From: PR03 sp031362725
Lineage (GTDB): Bacteria > Myxococcota_A > UBA9160 > PR03
Assembly (NCBI GenBank): GCA_031362725.1
Contig: JANLTC010000264.1
Location: forward strand, 1 to 25,614
Direction: 5' to 3'
Length of the DNA: 25,614 bases
Shown: positions 9,490 to 15,776 of the stretch, piece after piece
Layout: each line of letters begins with the position of its first letter
How positions within the stretch are numbered: position 1 is the first letter of the stretch
Program-made: the position numbers and the translations under genes
Notes under the pieces: generated by a model
Seen by the model: only the letters and a program-made list of their open reading frames with translations
What the model was told of the DNA's origin: nothing
The model's database searches: none

Positions 9490-11157
9490 TCACGCCGCAT
9501 GGATGTAGCGATGCGACCGTCGCACCGGACGCCGCACGCGTTCGACGCGCACGACGTCGAGGTCCTCGGGCAGCCCCGTGAGATGCTCTCGTGCATTGCG
9601 CGCGCTGAGCGTCGTCGCCAGGCGCAGGGTCGCCTCGTCCACCGCACAGAGCAGATCGTCCTCGCGGATCCCCGCTTCCTGCTCACGGGCATTCTCTGCT
9701 GCGAAGGCGAGCTCGCGCGCGCGCACGCAGATCTGCTCGATCAAGCGGCCACAGAGCAGCTCGCGTGCATACACCTCCCGGCGTGTGCCGTCGCGGAACT
9801 GGAGCTGGCAGAGCGACGACTCTGCGTTCGGCGCGTAGAGCCGCGAGAGCGCCACCTCGATCATCGGCTCCCGCGCGTCGCGCGCGTTGCCAGCGCCCGC
9901 GTACGGCAGCGCCGCCGCGAGGTGCACCTCGAAGATGCCACGCGCCTCGCGGCGATCGGGCCGTCCGATCTCGATTTCGGTGCGCATCCGCGACAGGAAG
10001 GCCGGATCGAGCAGTTCCTTGCGATTGGTCGCAGCGACCAGCGCGACGTTGCCGCGGCCCTCGAAGCCGTCCAACTCGGCAAGCAGGGCGCCGAGGAACT
10101 TGTCGTGCACTTGCGACGCGATCCCGCCGCGCGTGCGTGCCACCGATTCGACTTCGTCGAGAAACAAGATCGCGAGGCCGTCGGCTTCGGCGCCCTCGCG
10201 GAGGTGCTGGAACACCGCGCGCATGTTGGCTTCGGTCTCACCGACCCACGGCGATTCCCAGGCGCCGGGATTCACCACCGCCAGCCGACACTGGCGCCCG
10301 CTGCGGCGACGGATCTCGGCCGCCGCGGCGCGCACGCGCAGCGTCTTGCCGCAACCCGGCGGTCCCACCAGCAGGAACGACTTGCGCCCGTCGAGGCCGT
10401 AGCGCGCGGCGCGTTCCGGCTCGAGCAGGCTCGCCGACAGGCCGTCGAGCAGCCTTGCGAGCGCCGGCCCGCCGCCGCCCACTGCGGCGAGCGGCAGGTC
10501 CGGTGCCTCTTCGACGAGACACGGAGGAGCGTCGCCATCTTCGCAGCGCTCGAGCGCGAGCCCCGCGGCGCGGTGCCAGCGCACACGATCGCCGCTGCGC
10601 AGCGCACCGACGTCGAGGTCGTCGCTCGCGTCGACGAGCCATTCCTCGTCGCGCGACCGCAGCACGATGCGGCCGTCGCGTTGCACGCGCCCCACGCGCG
10701 CGGTCTCGCCCATACCGCGCAGCGGACGCGGATCGAGCGCGAGCACGATGTTCTGCTCGTTCGCCAGGAACACCGGAACGCCACAGCGCAGTGACGCCGC
10801 GTCCAGCTCGGGGCCAACCTCGACGACGCGCAGCGCTCCGCCCACGTGGACGAGCACGCGTCGCGCGGCACCGATGTCGAAGGCATCGACCACGGTGCCG
10901 GGATGCCACGGCGGCGCGCTCAGCTTGTCGAGCAGCCCACGCAGTTCCTGCTGCAACGAGCCAGCACGCCGCAGCGACGCGTCGAGTCGCCGCTGCGATT
11001 CGAACAAATGAAAATCGAGGTCGCGGCTCGCTTCGGGTGACCCCGCGCGCAGCAGCGCGGCTCGTTCCAGCTTGGCGTCCAACTCGGCCTGCGTCGTGTG
11101 CGGCGCGAGCAACGGCTCGAACGTTTCGTTCAGTTCGGGATCGCGACGGCTTCGCAT
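9490..11157 (-). CDS. arc: Mpa/ARC-type AAA ATPase (proteasomal-type unfoldase)
   Basis: 555 aa. Mpa/ARC hexamers recognise Pup through N-terminal coiled coils and unfold substrates into the 20S proteasome. Domains: helical/coiled-coil N-terminus (about 20-80), OB-type beta domains (about 85-205), and an AAA module from about 225. Walker A is GPPGCGKT (265-272), Walker B LFLDEVES (D334, E335), followed by RTRGG as in ARC; sensor-1 Asn is near 378 and arginines R390/R392 follow. The C-terminal segment DLDVVRVERVRRP resembles the ARC end, but the protein stops in HRYIHAA. It lacks the Q-Y-L/HbYX-type tail that docks Mpa on 20S. The start at 11157 has a strong AGGAGGTGA and overlaps the JAMM gene end by 28 nt. 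It probably serves the downstream Pup/UBact system, but an unfoldase for both tagging arms is possible. Confidence 0.87.
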   Translation of the reverse strand: MRSRRDPELNETFEPLLAPHTTQAELDAKLERAALLRAGSPEASRDLDFHLFESQRRLDASLRRAGSLQQELRGLLDKLSAPPWHPGTVVDAFDIGAARRVLVHVGGALRVVEVGPELDAASLRCGVPVFLANEQNIVLALDPRPLRGMGETARVGRVQRDGRIVLRSRDEEWLVDASDDLDVGALRSGDRVRWHRAAGLALERCEDGDAPPCLVEEAPDLPLAAVGGGGPALARLLDGLSASLLEPERAARYGLDGRKSFLLVGPPGCGKTLRVRAAAAEIRRRSGRQCRLAVVNPGAWESPWVGETEANMRAVFQHLREGAEADGLAILFLDEVESVARTRGGIASQVHDKFLGALLAELDGFEGRGNVALVAATNRKELLDPAFLSRMRTEIEIGRPDRREARGIFEVHLAAALPYAGAGNARDAREPMIEVALSRLYAPNAESSLCQLQFRDGTRREVYARELLCGRLIEQICVRARELAFAAENAREQEAGIREDDLLCAVDEATLRLATTLSARNAREHLTGLPEDLDVVRVERVRRPVRRSHRYIHAA

Positions 11158-12191
11158 CGGCTCACCTCCTGCTCGTCGAGTACGCGCACTCCGCGCTCAC
11201 CCACCCGCCCGTGTCGCCAGCCGTAGAAGGTCGGCGCGTATCCAGCCGGGCCGAGGTCGGAGATCAGCAGCGCCACCTGGTAGGGCGCCGGGAAACAGGT
11301 GCGGTGCAAGTGGATGTCGTCGCGGCTGAACAGCGGGCGCCCGAACGCGCAGTCGCGCCGGCGTTCCGCGGGACACGCGCGGCAGAAGAACGGATGCGAG
11401 TGCATCCAGCCGACGAGCACCTCTCCGGAGCGCCGCAAGGCGAGCGCGGCGTGCGCGGCCGACCAGGTTTCCGAGCTGAACGTGAAGGTTCCGGATGTCG
11501 CGCTGGCGTGGCGGGCGGGAATCAGTCCCGTCACCTCCAGGAACAGCTCCGGCTCCGCAAGCGAACGGCACAGCCGTCCGACCAGTACGCCCCCGCTCTC
11601 GCGTTCCGCGGCGCTGTGCGCGAGTTCGATGGCGTCCGCGACCACGGTCGGCGCGACGAAGACCGGGAACGCGCCGCCGCTGTCGGGACCCAACGACCGC
11701 GACGCGGCGAGAGATCCGGCGAGCGGTCGCTGCTCGATCGCAACGACGCGCGGCGCTGCCTCGACCGCCAGGCCGTCGGCGTCGCCGGGCCGGGCCGGAT
11801 CGACCGGGAACGCGCAAACCGAGAACACGAAGTGCTCGCCGGCGCGGATGCGACCGGCTTCGATCCACGCGGCGACAGCGCGCTCCGCGAGCGGGCGGAA
11901 GAACTCGATCGACACTTCATCGGGCCGCTCGGGCGACGCGGATGCAGCGGCGACGCCGTCGACTTCGACCCGGAGTGCGGCCACGAACGGTTCGCCGCGC
12001 ACGTCGTCCCAGACCGGCAGCACGCGCGCCGCCGCGGTGTTCGCGATCGAGACAGCGTGCTCGCGCCGACTCGCCTCGAAGCACGCGCACCGTTCGAGCG
12101 CTTCGAAGTCGGGTGTGACGGGCACGCGGCCGAGCGGACGCTCGTCGTGGCTCTCGATGTCGAGGACATAGCGGTAGGCGGGGGTCTTCAT
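11130..12191 (-). CDS. JAB/JAMM-domain metallopeptidase (candidate deconjugase or Ubl processor)
   Basis: 353 aa. The C-terminal half (about 180-340) is a JAMM domain: E198 in ESGGVLVG, HSHP (H264, H266), and S289-x-x-D292 in LFSRDD complete the zinc-coordinating E / H-x-H / S-x-x-D set. JAMM peptidases cleave isopeptide bonds or trim ubiquitin-like precursors; in bacteria they often lie beside E1/E2 genes, as here. The loop between HSHP and S-x-x-D is long and carries C270, C273 and C281, possibly an extra metal site. The N-terminal about 175 residues form a domain I do not recognise. ATG 12191 is chosen because the longer frame enters the hairpin-rich spacer. No good Shine-Dalgarno lies free upstream; an AGGGA lies inside a stem 12 nt away. 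Confidence 0.82.
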   Translation of the reverse strand: MKTPAYRYVLDIESHDERPLGRVPVTPDFEALERCACFEASRREHAVSIANTAAARVLPVWDDVRGEPFVAALRVEVDGVAAASASPERPDEVSIEFFRPLAERAVAAWIEAGRIRAGEHFVFSVCAFPVDPARPGDADGLAVEAAPRVVAIEQRPLAGSLAASRSLGPDSGGAFPVFVAPTVVADAIELAHSAAERESGGVLVGRLCRSLAEPELFLEVTGLIPARHASATSGTFTFSSETWSAAHAALALRRSGEVLVGWMHSHPFFCRACPAERRRDCAFGRPLFSRDDIHLHRTCFPAPYQVALLISDLGPAGYAPTFYGWRHGRVGERGVRVLDEQEVSRCEAVAIPN

Positions 12192-12200
12192 GCAGGACTC

Positions 12201-12229
12201 GGGTCCCTGGCCGATGCGACCAGGGACCC
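12201..12229 (-). promoter_or_regulatory. Perfect 10-bp hairpin 9 nt upstream of the JAMM start codon
   Basis: GGGTCCCTGG and CCAGGGACCC are exact complements separated by a 9-nt loop. In the mRNA the 3' arm contains the only AGGGA-like Shine-Dalgarno candidate before the JAMM ATG, so the stem could limit JAMM translation. It has no T-tract, so classical termination is less likely. Confidence 0.5.
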
Positions 12230-12246
12230 CCTCTTCGGGTTCGCTA

Positions 12247-12272
12247 GTCGACCGACTTTCGAGTCGGTCGAC
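12247..12272 (-). promoter_or_regulatory. Perfect 11-bp hairpin with 4-nt loop downstream of the ubiquitin-like gene
   Basis: GTCGACCGACT and AGTCGGTCGAC are exact complements around a 4-nt loop (CGAA in the transcript, TTCG on the plus strand). It begins 27 nt after the stop of the ubiquitin-like gene and 17 nt before the next hairpin. Plausible roles are 3'-end protection, RNase processing or partial attenuation, favouring the upstream Ubl transcript over the JAMM-to-PafA part. Confidence 0.5.
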
Positions 12273-12299
12273 ACGCACTGCGGTACAGCCGAACGAAGT

Positions 12300-12590
12300 T
12301 CATGCGTTGGCAGCGAAGATTTCCGGTGTCAGCGTCACGCTGTCGCCGGGCTCGATCGCCTCGCCGACCGTTTCACTTCCGTTCAGGTTGCGACCCTCGC
12401 GGTCGAGTCGCGCGCGGTACGAAAGCGGATGGCCGGCTGCGTCTTCACGAATCAGGCCCATGCGCGCGAGCAGGCGCGGGACCAGCTCGCTCACCTGCCA
12501 TTCGCGCGGGATGCCCGAAATGCGCAGCGACTTCTGACCGGTGAGGTCGCTTGCGAAGAGATCGAGCGTGGTTGCGGTTGCGGTACTCAT
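12300..12590 (-). CDS. Ubiquitin-like beta-grasp fold protein without terminal diglycine
   Basis: 96 aa. After a short N-terminal tail the order of segments fits a beta-grasp ubiquitin-like fold: SLRISGIP (strand), VSELVPRLLARMGL (helix), YRARLDREGRNLN then SETVGEAIEPGDSVTLTPEI. The last part matches the ubiquitin-like pattern of a 'leu-x-x-x-x-t-v-x-x-x-x-i-x-x-g-d-x-v-x-l' edge. The position between E2/unknown and JAMM genes supports a Ubl role. It ends E-I-F-A-A-N-A, with no GG anywhere near the terminus. Ordinary adenylation by the E1 would need another mechanism, or the protein is a non-conjugated adaptor like the YukD/EsaB group. AGGAGA lies 8 nt before the ATG. The family call is by pattern only. 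Confidence 0.7.
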   Translation of the reverse strand: MSTATATTLDLFASDLTGQKSLRISGIPREWQVSELVPRLLARMGLIREDAAGHPLSYRARLDREGRNLNGSETVGEAIEPGDSVTLTPEIFAANA

Positions 12591-12621
12591 CGTCGGTTTC
12601 TCCTGTTGTTCCTGGTTGGAC

Positions 12622-13557
12622 TCACGCCGATCCGTTCGGCCGCAGCGGCCGGACGAGGTCGGGTGTTTCTAGACGGGGGCGCAGCGGACGCTTCGTTGCG
12701 CGCAGCGAGGCGAGGTAACAGCGTGCGAGCGCGGGATCGTCGACGAGCGCAGTGGCCTCGCGCCGTGTATGGCGCGCGGCCACCGCAAGCGCGCAGAGCG
12801 CGGCGTGCCATTCGCCCGGTCCCGGTGCGGAGTCGAAGACGACTTCCAGCTGCGCGCGCGTCGTGCAGGCGGTGTCGACGAGCACCGCGCGGACCAGCCG
12901 GAAGGCCGCGTTGCTGCGCAGCAGCAAGCGCAGCAGCGCCGCGCGCGACACAGCGTCGAGCCGCTCGCGCTCGACCAGCTCGACGCGCGCCGCGAACGCC
13001 TCGCCGGTCGCGCTGCCCGCGACTTCGGCGAGCACCGTCATGCCGGCGCCGCCGAGTTCGACTGCGCAGCGTCCCTCGGAGCGGTCGTGCACGACGAAGC
13101 CGGCGTCGCGGGCCGCGCGCACGAGTTCGGGTGCGACCGCGGCGTCGATCGCGGTGTGCGCGTCCGGCAGCGGATCGATTCCGGTCGCGAGGCGGTGCAA
13201 CGCTTCGGTGATTCCGGCACGCGCCGCGCGCAGACGCAGCGCGATCGGCGCCTCGAAATCGATCGCCAGCTCCGCGCGCACTTCGAGCGTGCCACGCGCC
13301 GCCGCGGCGAACTTCGCGCCGCCCGCGAGGCCGATGCTCCAGGTGAGCGCGCGGGATGGATCTGCGTCCGGCAAGTCGCTGGCGCGCACGGCGATCCAAC
13401 CCGGCTCGCACACGGCGTCGATCGCGCCAACGCGTGCGCCGATCGCGACGGCACAGCGAAACGCGGAGCCACGACGCCGTGCGTCCGGCCACGCGAGTGA
13501 CAGTGCCGTCCGCGCGAACGCGAGTTCGCCGTCTGCCGTATGGATTGCGCTGCTCAC
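12622..13557 (-). CDS. Unknown 311-aa protein between E2 and ubiquitin-like genes
   Basis: The GTG start at 13557 overlaps the E2 stop by 4 nt (GTGA); the protein ends 31 bp before the ubiquitin-like gene. I do not recognise a known enzyme. It is alpha/beta, soluble, with no signal peptide or membrane segment and few cysteines. It appears to have two halves (about 1-120 and 130-280), each with beta strands followed by helices. The second half (LLRLLLRSNAAFRLVRAVLV, then a strand pair, then helix ALCALAVAARHTRREA) faintly recalls the YbjN/CesT chaperone-like fold. The tail (about 283-311) is basic and proline-rich. Being locked inside the operon by translational coupling, it is probably a dedicated component of the conjugation system. 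An upstream in-frame extension to 13974 lies inside the E2 gene and is not used. Confidence 0.75.
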   Translation of the reverse strand: MSSAIHTADGELAFARTALSLAWPDARRRGSAFRCAVAIGARVGAIDAVCEPGWIAVRASDLPDADPSRALTWSIGLAGGAKFAAAARGTLEVRAELAIDFEAPIALRLRAARAGITEALHRLATGIDPLPDAHTAIDAAVAPELVRAARDAGFVVHDRSEGRCAVELGGAGMTVLAEVAGSATGEAFAARVELVERERLDAVSRAALLRLLLRSNAAFRLVRAVLVDTACTTRAQLEVVFDSAPGPGEWHAALCALAVAARHTRREATALVDDPALARCYLASLRATKRPLRPRLETPDLVRPLRPNGSA

Positions 13558-14060
13558 GGCGCCACCTGCGGGGCCACGGCCGCGGTCGTCCGTCGCTTCA
13601 GCGGGCGCGGGTCGGTGGGGAAACGCTCGGGGTTGCGACGCGCCCATGCGCACGCAGCAACGTCGAAGCTGTCGTCTTCTCGCGGCGTGAAGTTGCGATA
13701 CGTGAGCAGGTCGTAGGTCCGGTACAGCAGTTCGACGAAGGGCGTCCCGGGCGCGATCCGGCCCAGGCAGACGGCGGGCGCGCGGAGGTTCGGATGGAAC
13801 GCGTTCACGGGCTCGAGCAGATGGACGACCTGTGCCGGCGCGACGACGCGCAGGTATTCGTCCGAGAAGCGATAGCCGACGACGAAGCGATCGATCGGGC
13901 CGATCGAGCCGTCGACGGCGCGCACGACGCCCCGGCAAGCGAAGGCGGCGAGCCAAACCTGCGGCTCCAGACACGTGAGCGTAAGGATGTCGGAGGCGGC
14001 TGCGAGCGCTTCCGCCTCGTCGCGTTGCACGTCGAGGAACGACTGCAGGATGTTGTGCAC
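13554..14060 (-). CDS. UBC-fold E2-like conjugating enzyme
   Basis: 168 aa. E2 enzymes accept a Ubl from E1 on a cysteine. The core motif is FHPNLRAPAVCLGRI: H89-P90-N91 and candidate catalytic C98 seven residues after the Asn, very near the HPN-to-Cys distance of eukaryotic E2s. Upstream strands (WLAAFACRGVVRA, RFVVGYRFSDEYL, VVHLLEPVNAF) fit the UBC sheet. The C-terminal helices (YDLLTYRNF, SFDVAACAWARRNPERFP) match the end of bacterial E2-like proteins, where a short 'aa-x-w-x-x-x-n-x-x-x-f-p' segment is typical. GTG 14060 has AAGGGG 6 nt upstream and lies 10 bp after the E1 stop; the longer frame to 14228 overlaps E1. It is flanked by E1 and the unknown 311-aa gene. Confidence 0.82.
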   Translation of the reverse strand: MHNILQSFLDVQRDEAEALAAASDILTLTCLEPQVWLAAFACRGVVRAVDGSIGPIDRFVVGYRFSDEYLRVVAPAQVVHLLEPVNAFHPNLRAPAVCLGRIAPGTPFVELLYRTYDLLTYRNFTPREDDSFDVAACAWARRNPERFPTDPRPLKRRTTAAVAPQVAP

Positions 14061-14070
14061 GAGATCCCCT

Positions 14071-15192
14071 TCAGAGCGACGCGCGAGCGTCGTGCCCGCG
14101 ATCGCACGGCATGGTCTGCTCGACGGCGGCGAAGTCGCCGGCGTCCCACGGACAAACGAGACACACCGCGTCGTCGTTCGGCTCGAAGCTCTGCACGCGC
14201 GCCTGCAGCGTCGGGCCGTCGACCGCAACGTCGAGTTGGAAGCGCGCGACGCGGAATGCGCGTTCGGTCAGCGCGACGCGCGCGGCGCGGCTATCGACGC
14301 AGCCGATCACCAGCGTGTTGCGAAACAAACCGAGCGGCACGTTCTCGACGCGATTCTCGATCGGCACGACTTCGAGATCGGGGCGCAGCACGCGCAGCCG
14401 CTCGGCCTGGAACAGCACTTTTGGCACGCTGACCGCGTCGGGCGTGATCGCCTGGCCGCCGAGATTGCTCGACTCGTAGACGTCGAAATCGACGAGCACG
14501 ATGCAGCGAACGCCCGGCGTGTACGCGACGAGCGGCACCAGCGCGGACCCCACGGCACCGAGCCCGGCGATCAGCACGGTGTCGATCGGTCCGCCGGGAT
14601 CCGTCGGGCCGGTCGACAGCTCGAAGTGCACCGACGCGTCCGGCCACTCGACGCTCAACGCATCGTGCAGACGCAATCCGAGTTCGCGCAGCGGGCGCTC
14701 CTGCACCGCGGCGGGGATCGACGAGAGCGGCAGCGACGAGCGCAGATCGAAGCTCACCACGACGAGTGGCGCGGCGCAGCGCTCGCAACGAGGCGTCGCG
14801 GCGGCCAGCGACGCCGCCGTGCGCCAGAAGCCGGTCTCGTGACCGCAGTCGCCGCAGCGCAGCGCGCGCACCCACTCCGTCCCGAAACACCGGAGCTGCG
14901 CGTCCCGACCAGGAGCCGCGAGCGCGAGTACGTCGCGCAGTGACAGCGCGGGATCCGCGCGCAACAGGGTCCAACGCAGGTGAGACCCACGGCACGACGG
15001 ATTGCGCACGAGCCGGGTATCGAGCGACCGTCGCGACGCCGCGTCGATCCGCAACTCGCAACCCATCGCGGGCGCGCGGCCCGCGAAGATCGGCTCGACC
15101 TGCAGCGCACAGAGCGATGCCGCAAGGGCGCCCAGCGCGCGGGGTGCGTTCGTCGCGGGAGTCCGGGCCGTGCGGGGCAACGGCGCCGTCAT
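14071..15192 (-). CDS. ThiF/MoeB-type E1-like activating enzyme with N-terminal zinc ribbon
   Basis: 373 aa. The C-terminal half (about 203-370) is the Rossmann adenylation domain: TVLIAGLGAVGSALVPL (G210-x-G212-x-x-G215), IVLVDFDVYESSNLGGQ (D235, D237, N243), K258, and VIGCVDSRAARVAL (about 295-308, the conserved 'D' after the second strand). In canonical E1/ThiF the N-L-x-x-Q segment has Arg before Gln; here it is N-L-G-G-Q. Cysteines C344-x-x-C347 and C363 near the end are candidates for zinc or thioester chemistry. The N-terminal half carries C113-x-x-C116 and C136-x-x-C139, a zinc-ribbon pattern, in an otherwise unrecognised domain. The ATG overlaps the TGA of the FHA/RING gene (ATGA); the next gene is E2. 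Expected role: ATP-dependent activation of a Ubl C-terminus. Confidence 0.85.
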   Translation of the reverse strand: MTAPLPRTARTPATNAPRALGALAASLCALQVEPIFAGRAPAMGCELRIDAASRRSLDTRLVRNPSCRGSHLRWTLLRADPALSLRDVLALAAPGRDAQLRCFGTEWVRALRCGDCGHETGFWRTAASLAAATPRCERCAAPLVVVSFDLRSSLPLSSIPAAVQERPLRELGLRLHDALSVEWPDASVHFELSTGPTDPGGPIDTVLIAGLGAVGSALVPLVAYTPGVRCIVLVDFDVYESSNLGGQAITPDAVSVPKVLFQAERLRVLRPDLEVVPIENRVENVPLGLFRNTLVIGCVDSRAARVALTERAFRVARFQLDVAVDGPTLQARVQSFEPNDDAVCLVCPWDAGDFAAVEQTMPCDRGHDARASL

Positions 15193-15677
15193 GCGATGTC
15201 CTCCGGAATCCACGCGAGCGCTCCGCCGAGCTCCGTCGGGCCTGCGCAGACGGCGCAGTGCTCGGCGTACGTGAAACATTCGCGGTCCGCGCTCTGGTGC
15301 GACCAGATCGCACAGAGCGGACACCGAACGCCCGGCGTCCCAGGCTCGATCGGCAGACGACAGCGCGCGCAGGGGACCGCCTTCGCGAGCGGAAACGACT
15401 CGATCGCGGCGATCTCCTCGAAGGAAACGAGAAAGCGCGAGCCATCTGCGGCAACGATCTCGTCGCGGTCGTCGAGCAGCGCAAGACCGGTCGCCACGGG
15501 CACGCCGTTCACGTGCGCGGTGCTCGCGTCGTCCACCAGCAGCAGCCAGGCGTCGGGGCGCGGGGGAGCGGGCGTTGCTGCGCGTCGCGCGACCACACCG
15601 TGCGCGAGTACGACGGCGTCACCGTTCGCCTCGAACTGATCGAGGCCTTCGTACGTTTGCTTGAAGAAGTGCGGCAT
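15189..15677 (-). CDS. FHA-like / prokaryotic RING-like protein (E3 candidate)
   Basis: 162 aa. Residues about 18-92 resemble a short FHA-type beta sandwich (DAWLLLVDDASTAHVNGVPV then LALLDDRDEIVAADGSRFLV). The canonical G-R and S-x-x-H phosphothreonine-binding motifs are not clear. Residues 103-144 form a RING/treble-clef ligand pattern: C103-x2-C106-x12-C119-P-x-C122-x4-H127-x6-C134-x6-C141-x2-C144. This follows the prokaryotic RING layout C-x-x-C-x-x-x-I-x-x-G-x-x-x-x-C-P-x-C-x-x-x-x-H. In ubiquitin systems RING domains bring E2 to substrate, so next to E1 and E2 this is the E3 candidate. It is the first gene of the operon. ATG 15677 has AGGA about 6 nt upstream. The RING-like call is firmer than the FHA call. 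Confidence 0.75.
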   Translation of the reverse strand: MPHFFKQTYEGLDQFEANGDAVVLAHGVVARRAATPAPPRPDAWLLLVDDASTAHVNGVPVATGLALLDDRDEIVAADGSRFLVSFEEIAAIESFPLAKAVPCARCRLPIEPGTPGVRCPLCAIWSHQSADRECFTYAEHCAVCAGPTELGGALAWIPEDIA

Positions 15678-15704
15678 CGAATCCTGCTCCGACTGGATGG
15701 GTAG

Positions 15705-15728
15705 CCGCTGCGGACGCGAACGCAGCGG
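15705..15728. promoter_or_regulatory. 8-bp hairpin between the LytTR gene and the conjugation operon
   Basis: CCGCTGCG and CGCAGCGG pair around an 8-nt loop. It lies in the 99-bp gap between the LytTR stop (15777) and the first operon ATG (15677). It may be an LytTR transcript end or an operon leader element. I see no convincing -35/-10 in this gap. Confidence 0.35.
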
Positions 15729-15776
15729 GAACAGACATGCGCGTGCAGAGATCGGCACTCTGGCGTCGCAGAGCGG

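Noticed and set aside
8196..9581. 461-codon open frame antisense to Dop
   Set aside because: It mirrors Dop codons and shows no family motif, while the minus frame carries NTRDE and related motifs.
11299..12171. 290-codon plus-strand frame over the JAMM gene
   Set aside because: Ser/Ala/Arg shadow; the minus frame holds the complete JAMM ligand set.
9765..13211. 1148-codon open frame on the plus strand
   Set aside because: It is antisense to the ATPase, JAMM, Ubl-fold and unknown genes, which have recognisable motifs or tight coupling; the plus frame is low-complexity Arg-rich.
12622..13974. 450-residue version of the unknown operon protein
   Set aside because: Its first 139 residues are an out-of-frame reading of the E2 gene; GTG at 13557 with a 4-nt overlap is the natural start.
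6220..15677. Interpretation as a sulfur-carrier (thiamin/molybdopterin) biosynthesis cluster because of the ThiF-type gene and beta-grasp protein
   Set aside because: There are no thiamin or Moco enzymes; the Ubl lacks GG, and E2, RING-like and JAMM genes point to protein tagging.
6220..15677. Interpretation as a CBASS-type anti-phage operon with E1/E2/JAB accessory genes
   Set aside because: There is no CD-NTase (cGAS/DncV-like) gene and no effector nuclease or membrane effector; Dop, Pup, PafA and ARC are not CBASS parts.
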